Notes under the pieces: model-generated
The model's database searches: none
The model's input: only the letters and a program-made list of their open reading frames with translations
What the model was told of the DNA's origin: nothing
Shown: positions 50,812 through 58,832 of the stretch, in pieces
How the letters are laid out: every line of letters starts with the position of its first letter
Numbering within the stretch: the stretch's first letter is position 1
NCBI GenBank assembly: GCA_947493585.1
Contig: CANLRI010000002.1
Location: 310,001-374,000, forward strand
Reading direction: 5' to 3'
DNA: 64,000 bases
Source: an uncultured Planococcus sp.
Lineage (GTDB): Bacteria > Bacillota > Bacilli > Bacillales_A > Planococcaceae
Translations under genes and position numbers: made by a program

Positions 50812-51567
50812 TTAGGATTCGAGTCCCCAGCGTTTCAGGACGTTCTTTTCGATGCGTTGGAAAATCAATTGGTCGACGACTGCGCCGACGACACCGATGA
50901 TAATCATGACGCCAATGACGAGCGCCATATTGCCGAAGTCGGAAGCGTAGCGTAATGTATAGCCAAGCCCCGGCCCGGCACTGAGCAGTTCGCCGGCCAT
51001 GAGCGCGCGCCAGGCGAATGCCCAGGCGAGGCGTGCGCCGGTTACGAGATAAGGGATAGAAGCCGGAATGATGACTTTCCAGAACAAGTCAATGCCGTTC
51101 GAGCCCATGGTCCGTGCAGCTTTTATGTAAAGTGGATTGACGTTTTTGATGCCCGTCCGTACGTTGAGTGTCATGACGAATGTTCCGCCCAGGATGACAA
51201 CAAAAATAATGGCGCCTTCACCGAGGCCGAACCACATCATCGCCAGCGGCAGCCAGATGATGCTCGGTACGCTTTGTAAGGCGAGCACCATCGAGCCAAT
51301 GGTCTCATCAGCCGTTTTCGAGCGTGCCAGCAAAATACCGAGTGCGGTGCCGATCAATAAGGAAACGGCGAGGCCAATGAACAGCCGGCGGAAACTTGCG
51401 ACCAAATCATAGACTAAAGTCAGGTCAGCGAACCCGGCGACGAGCGCATCCCAAACGCTGAACGGGGAAGGCAGGATCGTTTCATGCCAGAATTCGAAAT
51501 GGGAGCCGAGCCCCCAGAATAAAATGAGTGCGGTAAAAAAGATGAGGCGCTTAACTGCGGGCTTCAT
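50812..51567 (-). CDS. ABC transporter permease (SsuC/TauC type)
   Basis: A 251-residue permease with six helices and the EAA loop AARTMGSNGIDLFWKVIIPASIP. WAFAWRALMAGELLSAGPGLGY, the conserved segment of sulfonate/nitrate/taurine permeases, follows. ATG 51567 gives correct spacing to GAGGAG and overlaps the end of the ATPase gene by 17 bp, so the two are translationally coupled. Confidence 0.88.
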   Translation of the reverse strand: MKPAVKRLIFFTALILFWGLGSHFEFWHETILPSPFSVWDALVAGFADLTLVYDLVASFRRLFIGLAVSLLIGTALGILLARSKTADETIGSMVLALQSVPSIIWLPLAMMWFGLGEGAIIFVVILGGTFVMTLNVRTGIKNVNPLYIKAARTMGSNGIDLFWKVIIPASIPYLVTGARLAWAFAWRALMAGELLSAGPGLGYTLRYASDFGNMALVIGVMIIIGVVGAVVDQLIFQRIEKNVLKRWGLES

Positions 51568-52339
51568 AGGCAAGCTCCTCGTTTATGACTTTGTCGATTT
51601 CGCCTTTCAACAGCCCCATAATGCGTTCTTCGAGAGCGGCGACTTGTTGTTTGTGTTCGTCTCGCGGCCGTGGAATATCGACGTCAATATCGGCGATGAC
51701 GGTGCCGGGACGCGTGCCCATGACGACAATGCGATCCGATAGTTTGATCGATTCCTGTATGCTATGCGTGACGAAGACAATCGTTTTCTGTGTATCGATC
51801 CAAATCTTCTCCAACTGTCCGTGAAGCCGGCTGCGCGTCTGTTCATCAAGCGCTCCGAACGGTTCATCCATTAAGAGAACTGCCGGATCCATAGCGAGCG
51901 AACGTGCAATCGAAACGCGCTGCTGCATGCCGCCCGACAGCTCGTGTGGGTAATGGCCGGCATAATTGCTGAGCTGGACCATCTGCAGGAAGTGGCGTGC
52001 GCGTTCAATCGCTTGTTTTTTGTTCATTTCTTTGCGCAGTGGAAAGACCACATTTTCTGTAACGGTCATCCATGGAAAAAGAGCAGCTTCCTGAAACACC
52101 ATGCCGCGGTCTTTGCCGGGCTTCTGGACGCTTTTTCCATCTACGATGATGCCGCCAGACGAAGCGGAAGTAAGGCCAGCGATCATCGACAATAAAGTCG
52201 ACTTGCCGCAACCGGAAGGGCCGAGAATTGAGACGAATTGGCCTTTCGGGATTTCCAAATTGATATCGTCTAATACTGTATTGGCATTATTGTCTTTATC
52301 GGTATAAATTTTGTTGATGTGCTGGATTTCAATAAACAA
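51551..52339 (-). CDS. ABC transporter ATP-binding protein (SsuB/TauB type)
   Basis: A 262-residue ATPase with all motifs: Walker A GPSGCGKST, Q-loop VFQEAALFPW, signature LSGGMQQR, Walker B VLLMDEPFGALDE and the switch His in VFVTHSIQE. It is the first gene of the operon. Start: TTG 52339; only a weak GGTGAA precedes it, so the true start could differ by a few codons. A promoter and an ATATCCGAT motif shared with cysK lie upstream. Confidence 0.88.
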   Translation of the reverse strand: MFIEIQHINKIYTDKDNNANTVLDDINLEIPKGQFVSILGPSGCGKSTLLSMIAGLTSASSGGIIVDGKSVQKPGKDRGMVFQEAALFPWMTVTENVVFPLRKEMNKKQAIERARHFLQMVQLSNYAGHYPHELSGGMQQRVSIARSLAMDPAVLLMDEPFGALDEQTRSRLHGQLEKIWIDTQKTIVFVTHSIQESIKLSDRIVVMGTRPGTVIADIDVDIPRPRDEHKQQVAALEERIMGLLKGEIDKVINEELAYEARS

Positions 52340-52364
52340 AAAAGTTCACCGGCTATAAAACCTA

Positions 52365-52381
52365 CCTTTCTAATCGGATAT
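52365..52381 (-). promoter_or_regulatory. Shared sulfur-gene motif, ABC operon copy
   Basis: On the minus strand ATATCCGATTAGAAAGG. The same word, ATATCCGATAGAGAAAGG, precedes cysK. It sits just downstream of the -10 box, as expected for a repressor site of CymR type; identity is inferred. Confidence 0.45.
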
Positions 52382-52391
52382 TGTTTAATAA

Positions 52392-52419
52392 AGTATAGTA
52401 GTTTTATAGGGATTGTCAA
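52392..52419 (-). promoter_or_regulatory. SigA promoter of the ABC operon
   Basis: On the minus strand: perfect TTGACA (52419-52414), 16-bp spacer, TATACT (52397-52392). Confidence 0.7.
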
Positions 52420-52450
52420 TAATTCTCGGGAAAAAGTTTTCAGACATAAC

Positions 52451-52478
52451 AAAAAGAGAGGCAGCAGCCTCTCTTTTT
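52451..52478 (-). terminator. Intrinsic terminator of cysK
   Basis: AAAAGAGAGGC / GCCTCTCTTTT with an AGCA loop. Confidence 0.82.
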
Positions 52479-52489
52479 AAAATCCAAAC

Positions 52490-53407
52490 TTATTCAAATA
52501 GATTCATGCTCAAATAGCGTTCGCCGGTATCCGGCGCGATGCACAATACTTTTTTACCGGTTCCAAGCCGTTTGGCGATTTCGATGGCTGCATAAATGGT
52601 GGCACCGGCAGAGGGGCCGACAAAGACGCCTTCTTCCCTGGCGGAGCTGCGGAACATCTCAATGGCGTCTTCATCTTCAATTGCCATGATCTCGTCATAG
52701 ATCGCCGTATTCAACGTATCCGGCACGAATCCAGGACTGGTGCCGACCAGTTTGTGTTTACCGGGCTTGCCTCCGGACAGGACAGGTGAGCCTTTCGGTT
52801 CGACGACTGTTATGTGGAGGTTCGGCAAATGTTCTTTCAAGGTTTCACCTGTTCCGGTGATGGTGCCGCCAGTACCAGCTGAAGCAACGAATGCGTCCAG
52901 CTGCCCGTTCATTTGCTCAAGGATCTCAAGTGCTGTCGTGCCGCGGTGGGCGTCCGGATTGGCCGGATTTTCAAATTGCTGAGGAATATAACTTCCGGGA
53001 ATCGTTTCACGCAATTCAAGCGCTTTATGGATTGCGCCTGGCATTTTATCGTCGCTTGGCGTCAAGACGACTTCCGAACCGAACGCTTTCAGCAAATTGA
53101 TGCGCTCTTGAGTGGCATTGTCCGGCAGTACGAGAATGGAACGGTAACCTTTCGCGGCAGCGACCATCGCCAGGCCAATGCCGGTGTTGCCGCTTGTCGG
53201 TTCAATGATTGTCGAGCCAGGCTTTAAAGCCCCCGACTCTTCAGCTTGCTTGATCATATTATAAGCCGCTCGGTCCTTGACGCTTTTGGTCGGGTTGAAC
53301 ATTTCCAATTTTACATAGACGTCCGCTGCACCTTCAGGAACAATGCGGTTCAATTTTACGATAGGCGTATCGCCGATCAGGTCTGTAATGGAGTCAAATG
53401 GTTTCAT
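52490..53407 (-). CDS. cysK: Cysteine synthase A (O-acetylserine sulfhydrylase)
   Basis: A 305-residue PLP enzyme making cysteine from O-acetylserine and sulfide. The PLP lysine lies in PTKSVKDRAAYN (about residue 43), the substrate loop is EPTSGNTGIG, and the phosphate-binding GTGGTITGTG follows. Overall wording is closer to CysK than to MccA (KLNRIVPEGAADVYVKL; SPVLSGGKPG). ATG 53407 follows AGAAAGG; the TTG one codon upstream is possible. Monocistronic; divergent from ktrA and sharing an upstream motif with the sulfonate-type ABC operon. Confidence 0.9.
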   Translation of the reverse strand: MKPFDSITDLIGDTPIVKLNRIVPEGAADVYVKLEMFNPTKSVKDRAAYNMIKQAEESGALKPGSTIIEPTSGNTGIGLAMVAAAKGYRSILVLPDNATQERINLLKAFGSEVVLTPSDDKMPGAIHKALELRETIPGSYIPQQFENPANPDAHRGTTALEILEQMNGQLDAFVASAGTGGTITGTGETLKEHLPNLHITVVEPKGSPVLSGGKPGKHKLVGTSPGFVPDTLNTAIYDEIMAIEDEDAIEMFRSSAREEGVFVGPSAGATIYAAIEIAKRLGTGKKVLCIAPDTGERYLSMNLFE

Positions 53408-53418
53408 CAACTAAACAA

Positions 53419-53436
53419 CCTTTCTCTATCGGATAT
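53419..53436 (-). promoter_or_regulatory. Shared sulfur-gene motif, cysK copy
   Basis: On the minus strand ATATCCGATAGAGAAAGG, overlapping the ribosome-binding site of cysK; it is nearly identical to the motif before the ABC operon (52365-52381). Confidence 0.45.
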
Positions 53437-53576
53437 AAAGGATATTATGTTCTATTGTAGTACAAAGCGAAAGCACGTGCCATTCGCCTGTTTCAGGATC
53501 TTGGGACACCCTATAAACAATAGAAGAAAGTTTTTCATCCCTTACTCCTCCAAATAAGCAGAACGGAGTGAAATCT

Positions 53577-53606
53577 TCGACAAAATGCCAAGCAGTAGCG
53601 TACTAT
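53577..53606 (+). promoter_or_regulatory. Possible promoter of ktrA
   Basis: TCGACA (53577), 18-bp spacer, TACTAT (53601-53606). No c-di-AMP (ydaO) riboswitch, which precedes B. subtilis ktrA, is visible in the 250-bp gap. Confidence 0.35.
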
Positions 53607-53656
53607 TTTGGTAACGGGAAATCGTTCGAATCATGCAATGGAAAGTAGGGACAGAT

Positions 53657-54313
53657 GTGAAAAAACAAATAGTGGTAATCGGTCTTGGGCGCTTCGGAAG
53701 CAGTGTCTGCCAAGAACTTTACGGGATGGGGCACGATATCATGGCAATCGATTCCAACCCGGAAACAGTCAGTACAATGTCCGACTATGCCAGCCACACG
53801 GCAACAGCTGATGCGACGGATGAAGGCAGCCTGAAATCGCTCGGCGTCCGGAATTTCGAGTACGCCATCGTCGCGATTGGCGACGACTTGCAGGCGAGCG
53901 TGTTGTGCACGCTGATGCTGAAAGAACTGGGCGTGCCTAAGGTCTGGGTAAAAGCACGTGACCAGCAGCACCAAAAGATTCTGGAACGCATCGGGGCAGA
54001 CCGTGTCATCCAGCCGGAATATGAAATGGGCGTCCGCACGGCGCATCACATCGATTCCGAAAAAGTAGTCGATTATATCAATTTATCTGAAAACTACAGC
54101 ATCATCGAACTGGCAGCCTCGAAAAAAGTAATCGGTAAAACACTTGGTGAACTGAATATCCGCAAAGATTACGGGTGCATGATATTGGCGATCAAGCACG
54201 GCGAAGATGTCAATATCGCGCCGCTGCTTGAAGACCAGGTGGAAGCAGGCGACATTTTGATTGCGATGGGTCATAAAGACGACCTTAAACGCTTTGAAGA
54301 CAAAGGGCTATAA
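53657..54313 (+). CDS. ktrA: Ktr potassium channel regulatory subunit KtrA
   Basis: A 218-residue RCK-type regulator of a Ktr K+ uptake channel. The nucleotide-binding Rossmann motif VIGLGRFGSSVCQEL and the acidic AIDSNP are at the N-terminus, the RCK-N core extends to about 140, and an RCK-C domain (SIIELAASKKVIGKTL; CMILAIKHGEDV) binds c-di-AMP in homologues. The sequence is closer to KtrA than KtrC (VPKVWVKARDQ; GHKDDLKRFEDKGL). GTG 53657 follows AGGGA. The membrane subunit KtrB is not in the window. Confidence 0.9.
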   Translation: MKKQIVVIGLGRFGSSVCQELYGMGHDIMAIDSNPETVSTMSDYASHTATADATDEGSLKSLGVRNFEYAIVAIGDDLQASVLCTLMLKELGVPKVWVKARDQQHQKILERIGADRVIQPEYEMGVRTAHHIDSEKVVDYINLSENYSIIELAASKKVIGKTLGELNIRKDYGCMILAIKHGEDVNIAPLLEDQVEAGDILIAMGHKDDLKRFEDKGL

Positions 54314-54352
54314 AGAAAGAAGGCCTAATCGATGGATAAAGGCGGTGGCTCG

Positions 54353-55018
54353 ATGAAAGTACGGATCGATTGGACGTATAAATCACCGAAAAACAAAGTT
54401 GTGCAATTTCTCTCCGAAGAGCTTGAAGCGAACGAGGCGTTGATGGTGGCACAGGATTTGGAGCGCACAGGACGCACGAAGCGCCTACAATTTGCCGATA
54501 GGCATAACAGCAATTGGAGCATCAAGGAACTAAGAAACTACATCAAGGAAGTGGAAACAGAGCCTCATGACGTCGTCGCTTATTATGATGGTGGTTTTGA
54601 CCGCCATTTGAAACGTGCGGGTCTTGGCTGTGTGGTTTATTTCAAACAAAACGGCAAGGACTACCGGTTGAGAAAAAATGCGGCCATTGATGAGATCGAT
54701 TCAAATAATGAGGCGGAATATGCTGCGCTCTCAATGGCAGTACAAGAAATCGAATTGCTCGGCGTTCACCATCTCCCTGTTCGCTTTATCGGTGATTCGA
54801 GGACGCTCGTTAACCAGATGAGCGGTGAATGGGCGGTGCCGGAAGAAAGCTTGGCCAGGTGGGCTGACCGCATCGACCAGCGATTGGAGAAAATCGGTAT
54901 CCACCCCGAGTATGAATTTGTCCCGAGAAAAGAAAATACAGAAGCCGATCGCTTGGCTACACAAGCTTTAGGGGACATCATGATTGAAAGCCTCGTTGAT
55001 TTAGAAGCAGACAAATAG
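54353..55018 (+). CDS. RNase H-like protein (YpeP/reverse transcriptase-like)
   Basis: A 221-residue protein. A small N-terminal domain (1-80) of the YpeP kind precedes an RNase HI fold with all four acidic active-site residues in place: YYDGGFD, SNNEAEYAAL, FIGDSRTLVNQ and NTEADRLA. It may therefore be an active RNase H-type nuclease. ATG 54353 follows AAGGCGGTGG; an ATG 21 bp earlier is possible. It lies 39 bp after ktrA and could be co-transcribed. It ends at a terminator. Confidence 0.82.
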   Translation: MKVRIDWTYKSPKNKVVQFLSEELEANEALMVAQDLERTGRTKRLQFADRHNSNWSIKELRNYIKEVETEPHDVVAYYDGGFDRHLKRAGLGCVVYFKQNGKDYRLRKNAAIDEIDSNNEAEYAALSMAVQEIELLGVHHLPVRFIGDSRTLVNQMSGEWAVPEESLARWADRIDQRLEKIGIHPEYEFVPRKENTEADRLATQALGDIMIESLVDLEADK

Positions 55019-55030
55019 AGCGTTACATGC

Positions 55031-55066
55031 GAGTTGCCAGGAATGCTTCTTCCTGGCAACTTTTTC
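55031..55066 (+). terminator. Intrinsic terminator
   Basis: GTTGCCAGGAA / TTCCTGGCAAC with a TGCTTC loop and TTTTT. Confidence 0.85.
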
Positions 55067-55213
55067 TATTCTATGTAAGTTTGTATCACTTTCCATGCCA
55101 AATCACTCAAATTTATCAGAATAGTGTGATATCTATTGAAAATAATTATTTTTGGGTGTATAAATGAGGTGTACAAAAGTTATACAAATACTATATGGAA
55201 AGAGGTTGGACAA

Positions 55214-56014
55214 ATGAAGAAGTTATCTCTCTCTCTTGTCGCAATGCTGGTGCTGTTCTCGCTTCTCGGATCTTTGGTCATGGCTGATGAACACGGTGAC
55301 ATGGCAAAAGTACGGGTATTGCACGCTTCACCTGATGCCCCTGCAGTAGATGTATACGTCAACGGTGATTTAACGCTAGAAGAAGTGCCGTTCAAAACGG
55401 ATTCCGGATATCTGGAAGTTCCGGCTGGCACACATGATGTAGAAGTATTTGCTGCAGGCACTGAATATGCAGCAGGAGAAGGCGTATTGCAAGCTGACCT
55501 GGAAGTAGAAGCAGGAAAAGCTTATACAGTGGCTGCTGCAAACCTCTTGGAATCCATCGAATTTGTCGTCGCTGAAGATTCTATGGAAGTAACAGAAGGG
55601 CAATCGAAAGTCCGCGTCGGACATTTGTCTCCGGATGCTCCTGCAGTTGATGTTGGTGTGATCGGTGGAGATGCCTTATTCAGCGGAGCTGAGTTCCCGG
55701 GAATCACGGATTATGCAGAACTTGCTCCTGACACATACGACCTGGAAATCCGCTTGCCGGATGGCACACAAGTATTGCCGCTCGAAGGAACTGAACTTGC
55801 TGCAGATACCGTCTACTCTGTCTTTGCAGTCAACACAGTCGATTCGCTTGAAGTAATCGCCCTTGTCGATTACGAAGCAGCTGCTTCACCGGATGAAATG
55901 CCGACAACTGGACTTGGCGCACCTGAACAGTCCCAGTCCATGTGGTTGTTGATCGGTGGCGCGTTGTTCATGCTAGCGGCTGGTGGGTTTGTGTGGAGAA
56001 AACGATTTCAATAA
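55214..56014 (+). CDS. DUF4397 surface protein with sortase-type C-terminal signal
   Basis: A 266-residue exported protein: a signal peptide (about 1-25, ending VMADEH) followed by two tandem DUF4397 domains. Each opens with the same LHASPDAPAVDVYVNGD / LSPDAPAVDVGVIGG motif. The C-terminus has MPTTG, a hydrophobic helix (WLLIGGALFMLAAGGFVW) and RKRFQ, a sortase sorting signal with Met in place of Leu. ATG 55214 follows AGAGG. The next gene, overlapping by 32 bp, encodes a sortase, so the pair forms a dedicated surface-display unit. Ligand or role is unknown. Confidence 0.82.
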   Translation: MKKLSLSLVAMLVLFSLLGSLVMADEHGDMAKVRVLHASPDAPAVDVYVNGDLTLEEVPFKTDSGYLEVPAGTHDVEVFAAGTEYAAGEGVLQADLEVEAGKAYTVAAANLLESIEFVVAEDSMEVTEGQSKVRVGHLSPDAPAVDVGVIGGDALFSGAEFPGITDYAELAPDTYDLEIRLPDGTQVLPLEGTELAADTVYSVFAVNTVDSLEVIALVDYEAAASPDEMPTTGLGAPEQSQSMWLLIGGALFMLAAGGFVWRKRFQ

Positions 56015-56684
56015 ATTCGCATTGCCCCTCGCTTTAGTGTTTCTTGCCGGATGTACGGCTGCCCCGCAAGATGAAGTGAGTATCCGCAGTGCGGAAGTCG
56101 GCTTTGCCGTCAAGGCAGAACCGGCGAAATCAGAACAACAAAAAAAAGTAGAGAAGGCGAAAGCCGTTGAGAAAGAAAAACCGGCGGCCAAGCCGAAGTC
56201 GAAGCCGGTGGTCAATCCGATCAATGAATTGAATCAGCCGGGCATTGCGCCAGAGATGTTATCAATTCCGTCCATTGAATTGGAAGCAGAAGTCACGCAT
56301 CTTGGCGTAACCGATACGGGGGAAATGGCGGTGCCGGATAACGGCGAAGAACTGAGCTGGTTTTCGCCAGGCTACCAACCTGGCCAAAGAGGACGGGCAG
56401 TTATAGCGGGACACGTCGATGATTTGGATGGCCCGGCTGTATTTTGGGACTTGACGGAGCTCGAGCCAGGAGATGAAATCATCGTATCTGGCGAGGATCG
56501 CAAGTTGCGGTTCAAGGTCCATACAATGGAGTCGGTGCCGCTCGATTTGGCGGATGTCGATTCGGTCTTCGGTTATCATTCATCTCCTGAATTGGTGTTG
56601 ATCACTTGTTCCGGAACCTATGATTATGACCGGGGCACGAGAGAAGAACGCTTGATCGTCTATGCCTCGCTTGTAGAAGAATAG
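55983..56684 (+). CDS. Class F-like sortase, probably lipid-anchored
   Basis: A 233-residue transpeptidase. The N-terminus has a short hydrophobic signal with lipobox FLAGC, so it may be a lipoprotein. An Ala/Lys/Glu/Pro-rich stalk (to about 80) leads to the sortase domain, with catalytic His in AGHVDD, catalytic Cys in VLITCSG and Arg in GTREERLIVYA. Start is uncertain: GTG 55983 or TTG 55989, both inside the preceding gene; no strong ribosome site is seen. It most likely anchors the MPTTG protein encoded just upstream. It ends with a terminator. Confidence 0.82.
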   Translation: MGLCGENDFNKFALPLALVFLAGCTAAPQDEVSIRSAEVGFAVKAEPAKSEQQKKVEKAKAVEKEKPAAKPKSKPVVNPINELNQPGIAPEMLSIPSIELEAEVTHLGVTDTGEMAVPDNGEELSWFSPGYQPGQRGRAVIAGHVDDLDGPAVFWDLTELEPGDEIIVSGEDRKLRFKVHTMESVPLDLADVDSVFGYHSSPELVLITCSGTYDYDRGTREERLIVYASLVEE

Positions 56685-56685
56685 G

Positions 56686-56720
56686 AAAGCGTCTCTTCGG
56701 AGGCGCTTTTTTTTTTTTTT
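56686..56720 (+). terminator. Intrinsic terminator
   Basis: AGCGTCTC / GAGGCGCT with a TTCG loop and an unusually long T14 run (56707-56720). Confidence 0.85.
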
Positions 56721-56898
56721 GGCTGATTTTGAAATCCGTCTCATCCCTAGGTTCTAGGAAGTTATGGAGCCGTCACATTTTCGCAACAATACCGAAGGCA
56801 GCACCTTACTTAAAGACTATTTCTGGATAGCTGCATGATATAATTGAGTGGAACTTTTTTTGTTACATCAGATTGTATAAGGAGTCGTCTATTGCCCT

Positions 56899-57702
56899 AT
56901 GAAGGAATCATTGAAACGGATTGTCGAAAGTGCACGGTTTAATACATTCATCACGGTTTTAATTTTAATTAATGCATTGCTGGTCGGTTTGGAGACTTAT
57001 CCTGAAATTGCTGGAAATTATGGGTCATGGCTATTGATACTGGATGTCATCATCTTGGCGTTTTTCACTTTGGAAATCCTTGCCAAACTCTTTGTGTACC
57101 GGGCGAAATTCTTCGGGAATGCATGGAATAATTTCGATTTCATCATCGTTGTCGGTAGCCTCATCCTCTACAACTCGCCGTTTATCAGCGTCTTGCGGAT
57201 TTTCCGCGTTCTGCGTGTATTGCGTACGGTTTCGACCATTCCGTCGCTGCGCCGCGTCGTAACGGCTTTGTTCATGGCCATTCCGACTATCACCAGCGTC
57301 ATCTTGCTTATGTCGATTATTTTTTATGTCTATGCGGTTATCGGCACATTTTTTTATGCGGATATTGAACCGGAATATTTTGGGGATCTTGGGCTTTCGC
57401 TTATCTCGCTATTCCAGATTTTCACCTTGGAATCCTGGGCGAGCGGAATTTTCCGCCCAGTCTTTGCGGCGGAGCCCTGGTCTTGGCTATATTTCATTTC
57501 CTTTATCATCGTCTCGACCTTCTTGATGATCAACTTGATCGTCGGGGAGATCGTCAATAATGCGCAGAAGATTTCAGATGAAATCGACAAGGAAACAGCT
57601 GAGCTTGAAGGAATTAAAGAAGACACATCGGAAATTGAAGATTTGAGAAAAGAAGTCGGCGAACTGAAAAACATGATCCAAACACTCGTCGACCGAAAAT
57701 AA
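56899..57702 (+). CDS. Voltage-gated sodium channel (NaChBac family)
   Basis: A 267-residue single-domain ion channel with six transmembrane helices. The voltage sensor S4 shows arginines every third residue (LRIFRVLRVLRTVSTIPSLRR). The pore loop carries the NaChBac sodium filter TLESWASG, and a cytoplasmic tail forms a coiled coil (EIEDLRKEVGELKNMIQTL), as in B. halodurans NaChBac. It should form a tetramer conducting Na+ inward, linked to motility and pH homeostasis in alkaliphilic and halophilic relatives. ATG 56899; AAGGAG lies somewhat far upstream. Monocistronic. Confidence 0.9.
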   Translation: MKESLKRIVESARFNTFITVLILINALLVGLETYPEIAGNYGSWLLILDVIILAFFTLEILAKLFVYRAKFFGNAWNNFDFIIVVGSLILYNSPFISVLRIFRVLRVLRTVSTIPSLRRVVTALFMAIPTITSVILLMSIIFYVYAVIGTFFYADIEPEYFGDLGLSLISLFQIFTLESWASGIFRPVFAAEPWSWLYFISFIIVSTFLMINLIVGEIVNNAQKISDEIDKETAELEGIKEDTSEIEDLRKEVGELKNMIQTLVDRK

Positions 57703-57710
57703 CCGCAAGT

Positions 57711-57745
57711 AAAAGAAGCTGCCCAAAATCGGGCAGCTTCTTTTT
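57711..57745. terminator. Bidirectional terminator
   Basis: AAGAAGCTGCCC / GGGCAGCTTCTTTTT with an AAAATC loop between the channel gene and the convergent LysR gene. Confidence 0.85.
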
Positions 57746-57752
57746 GTGTGGA

Positions 57753-58634
57753 TCAAACTTTCGGGAGCTGATTGACGAGTGTGATGAATTCACGGGAAAC
57801 ATAGGGTACGTAACGATTTTTGCCCATGATGATCCCGAGCCGCCATGGAAAGGTTTGCGTCAGGGAGACGGTTTTAAACGGGCCGTCCTGGACGCGGTCG
57901 CAGATCAATTTCGGCATCAAGGTGACGCCGAGATTTTTCTCGACCATACCGACGATGAAATCCCATTGCGAGCTTTCATAAGCAATTTTGGGCTCGAATC
58001 CTTCGCTTCGGCAAAATTCAACGGTCCGGCCATTGAGCGTGAATTCCTTGCTGAGAAGCAGGAACGGGTCATTCCTGAAATCAATCAAATCGCGCGTTTC
58101 CTCGTTCGCGAGCGGATGGTCTTCGTGGACGAGCAGCTTGATCTCCTGATCGACAAAAGGCACGACATCAAAGCGTTCGATATCGACCGGGAGCATGACA
58201 AATCCGAGATCCACTTCGCCATCCGCCACTTTTTCCTCTACTTTCTTGGCGCCGTCTTCAACCAGGATAACGGTCACATCGGGATAGCGGGATTGAAACG
58301 CCGCGATGATGGTCGGAAAGAACAAAGTGCTGATGACCGGCGGCAAGCCAATCTTGATTTTGCCTTTGTTCAAGTTCATGACATCATACAGCGAAGAGGA
58401 CAAGTCATCGAGACTATTGACGATTTTCTGTGCCTGGACGAAGACCACTTCGCCGGCATCGGTTAAACGTACTTTCCTGGAAGAGCGGTCGAATAACGAG
58501 ACGTCCATTTCCTGTTCCAGATTTTTGACCATTTTACTGAGTGTCGGCTGTGTCACGTGGAGTGCTTGCGCAGCTTTTGTGAAACTTTGGTGTTTAGCTA
58601 CTTCGATGAAATAACCAAGTTGACGAATATCCAT
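57753..58634 (-). CDS. LysR family transcriptional regulator
   Basis: A 293-residue LysR protein: N-terminal winged helix MDIRQLGYFIEVAKHQSF...TQPTLSKMVKNLEQ, linker helix, and an effector domain beginning KIKIGLPP. It is divergent from a GntP permease/3-hydroxybutyrate dehydrogenase operon and probably activates it in response to the substrate; direct evidence is only the arrangement. ATG 58634 follows GAGGAG. The 198-bp intergenic region contains a TATAACTAATATCTAT-like near-palindrome at its LysR end. Confidence 0.88.
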   Translation of the reverse strand: MDIRQLGYFIEVAKHQSFTKAAQALHVTQPTLSKMVKNLEQEMDVSLFDRSSRKVRLTDAGEVVFVQAQKIVNSLDDLSSSLYDVMNLNKGKIKIGLPPVISTLFFPTIIAAFQSRYPDVTVILVEDGAKKVEEKVADGEVDLGFVMLPVDIERFDVVPFVDQEIKLLVHEDHPLANEETRDLIDFRNDPFLLLSKEFTLNGRTVEFCRSEGFEPKIAYESSQWDFIVGMVEKNLGVTLMPKLICDRVQDGPFKTVSLTQTFPWRLGIIMGKNRYVPYVSREFITLVNQLPKV

Positions 58635-58775
58635 GTAAAAACTCCTCATCTATAACTAATATCTATGGAAGGTATTATAATTATTCATTTTACCTATCAA
58701 TCACTTCATTGTATAGTGATAAAAGGTTTCAGGACTAAATATTTAGATTATTCATTCATGCTTTTTGTTGAGAAA

Positions 58776-58789
58776 AGTAAGCGTTTCCA
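58776..58789. promoter_or_regulatory. cre-like box before the GntP permease
   Basis: AGTAAGCGTTTCCA matches the CcpA cre consensus TGWAARCGYTWNCA closely (mismatch at the first base and one A/T position), 44 bp before the start, suggesting carbon catabolite repression. Confidence 0.45.
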
Positions 58790-58832
58790 TTTTGTTCGAA
58801 AAACCGTAACACATTCAAAAGGGGGATTTATC

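Noticed and set aside
53408-53656. Expected c-di-AMP (ydaO-type) riboswitch before ktrA
   Set aside because: The gap is short and I see no matching conserved core; a simple promoter fits better.
56707-56720. T14 homopolymer as a phase-variable tract
   Set aside because: It is the T-run of an intrinsic terminator after the sortase gene and lies outside any coding sequence or promoter spacer.
57744-58466. A 240-codon open frame on the plus strand
   Set aside because: It lies wholly antisense to the clearly recognisable LysR gene, has no ribosome site and no family-like sequence.
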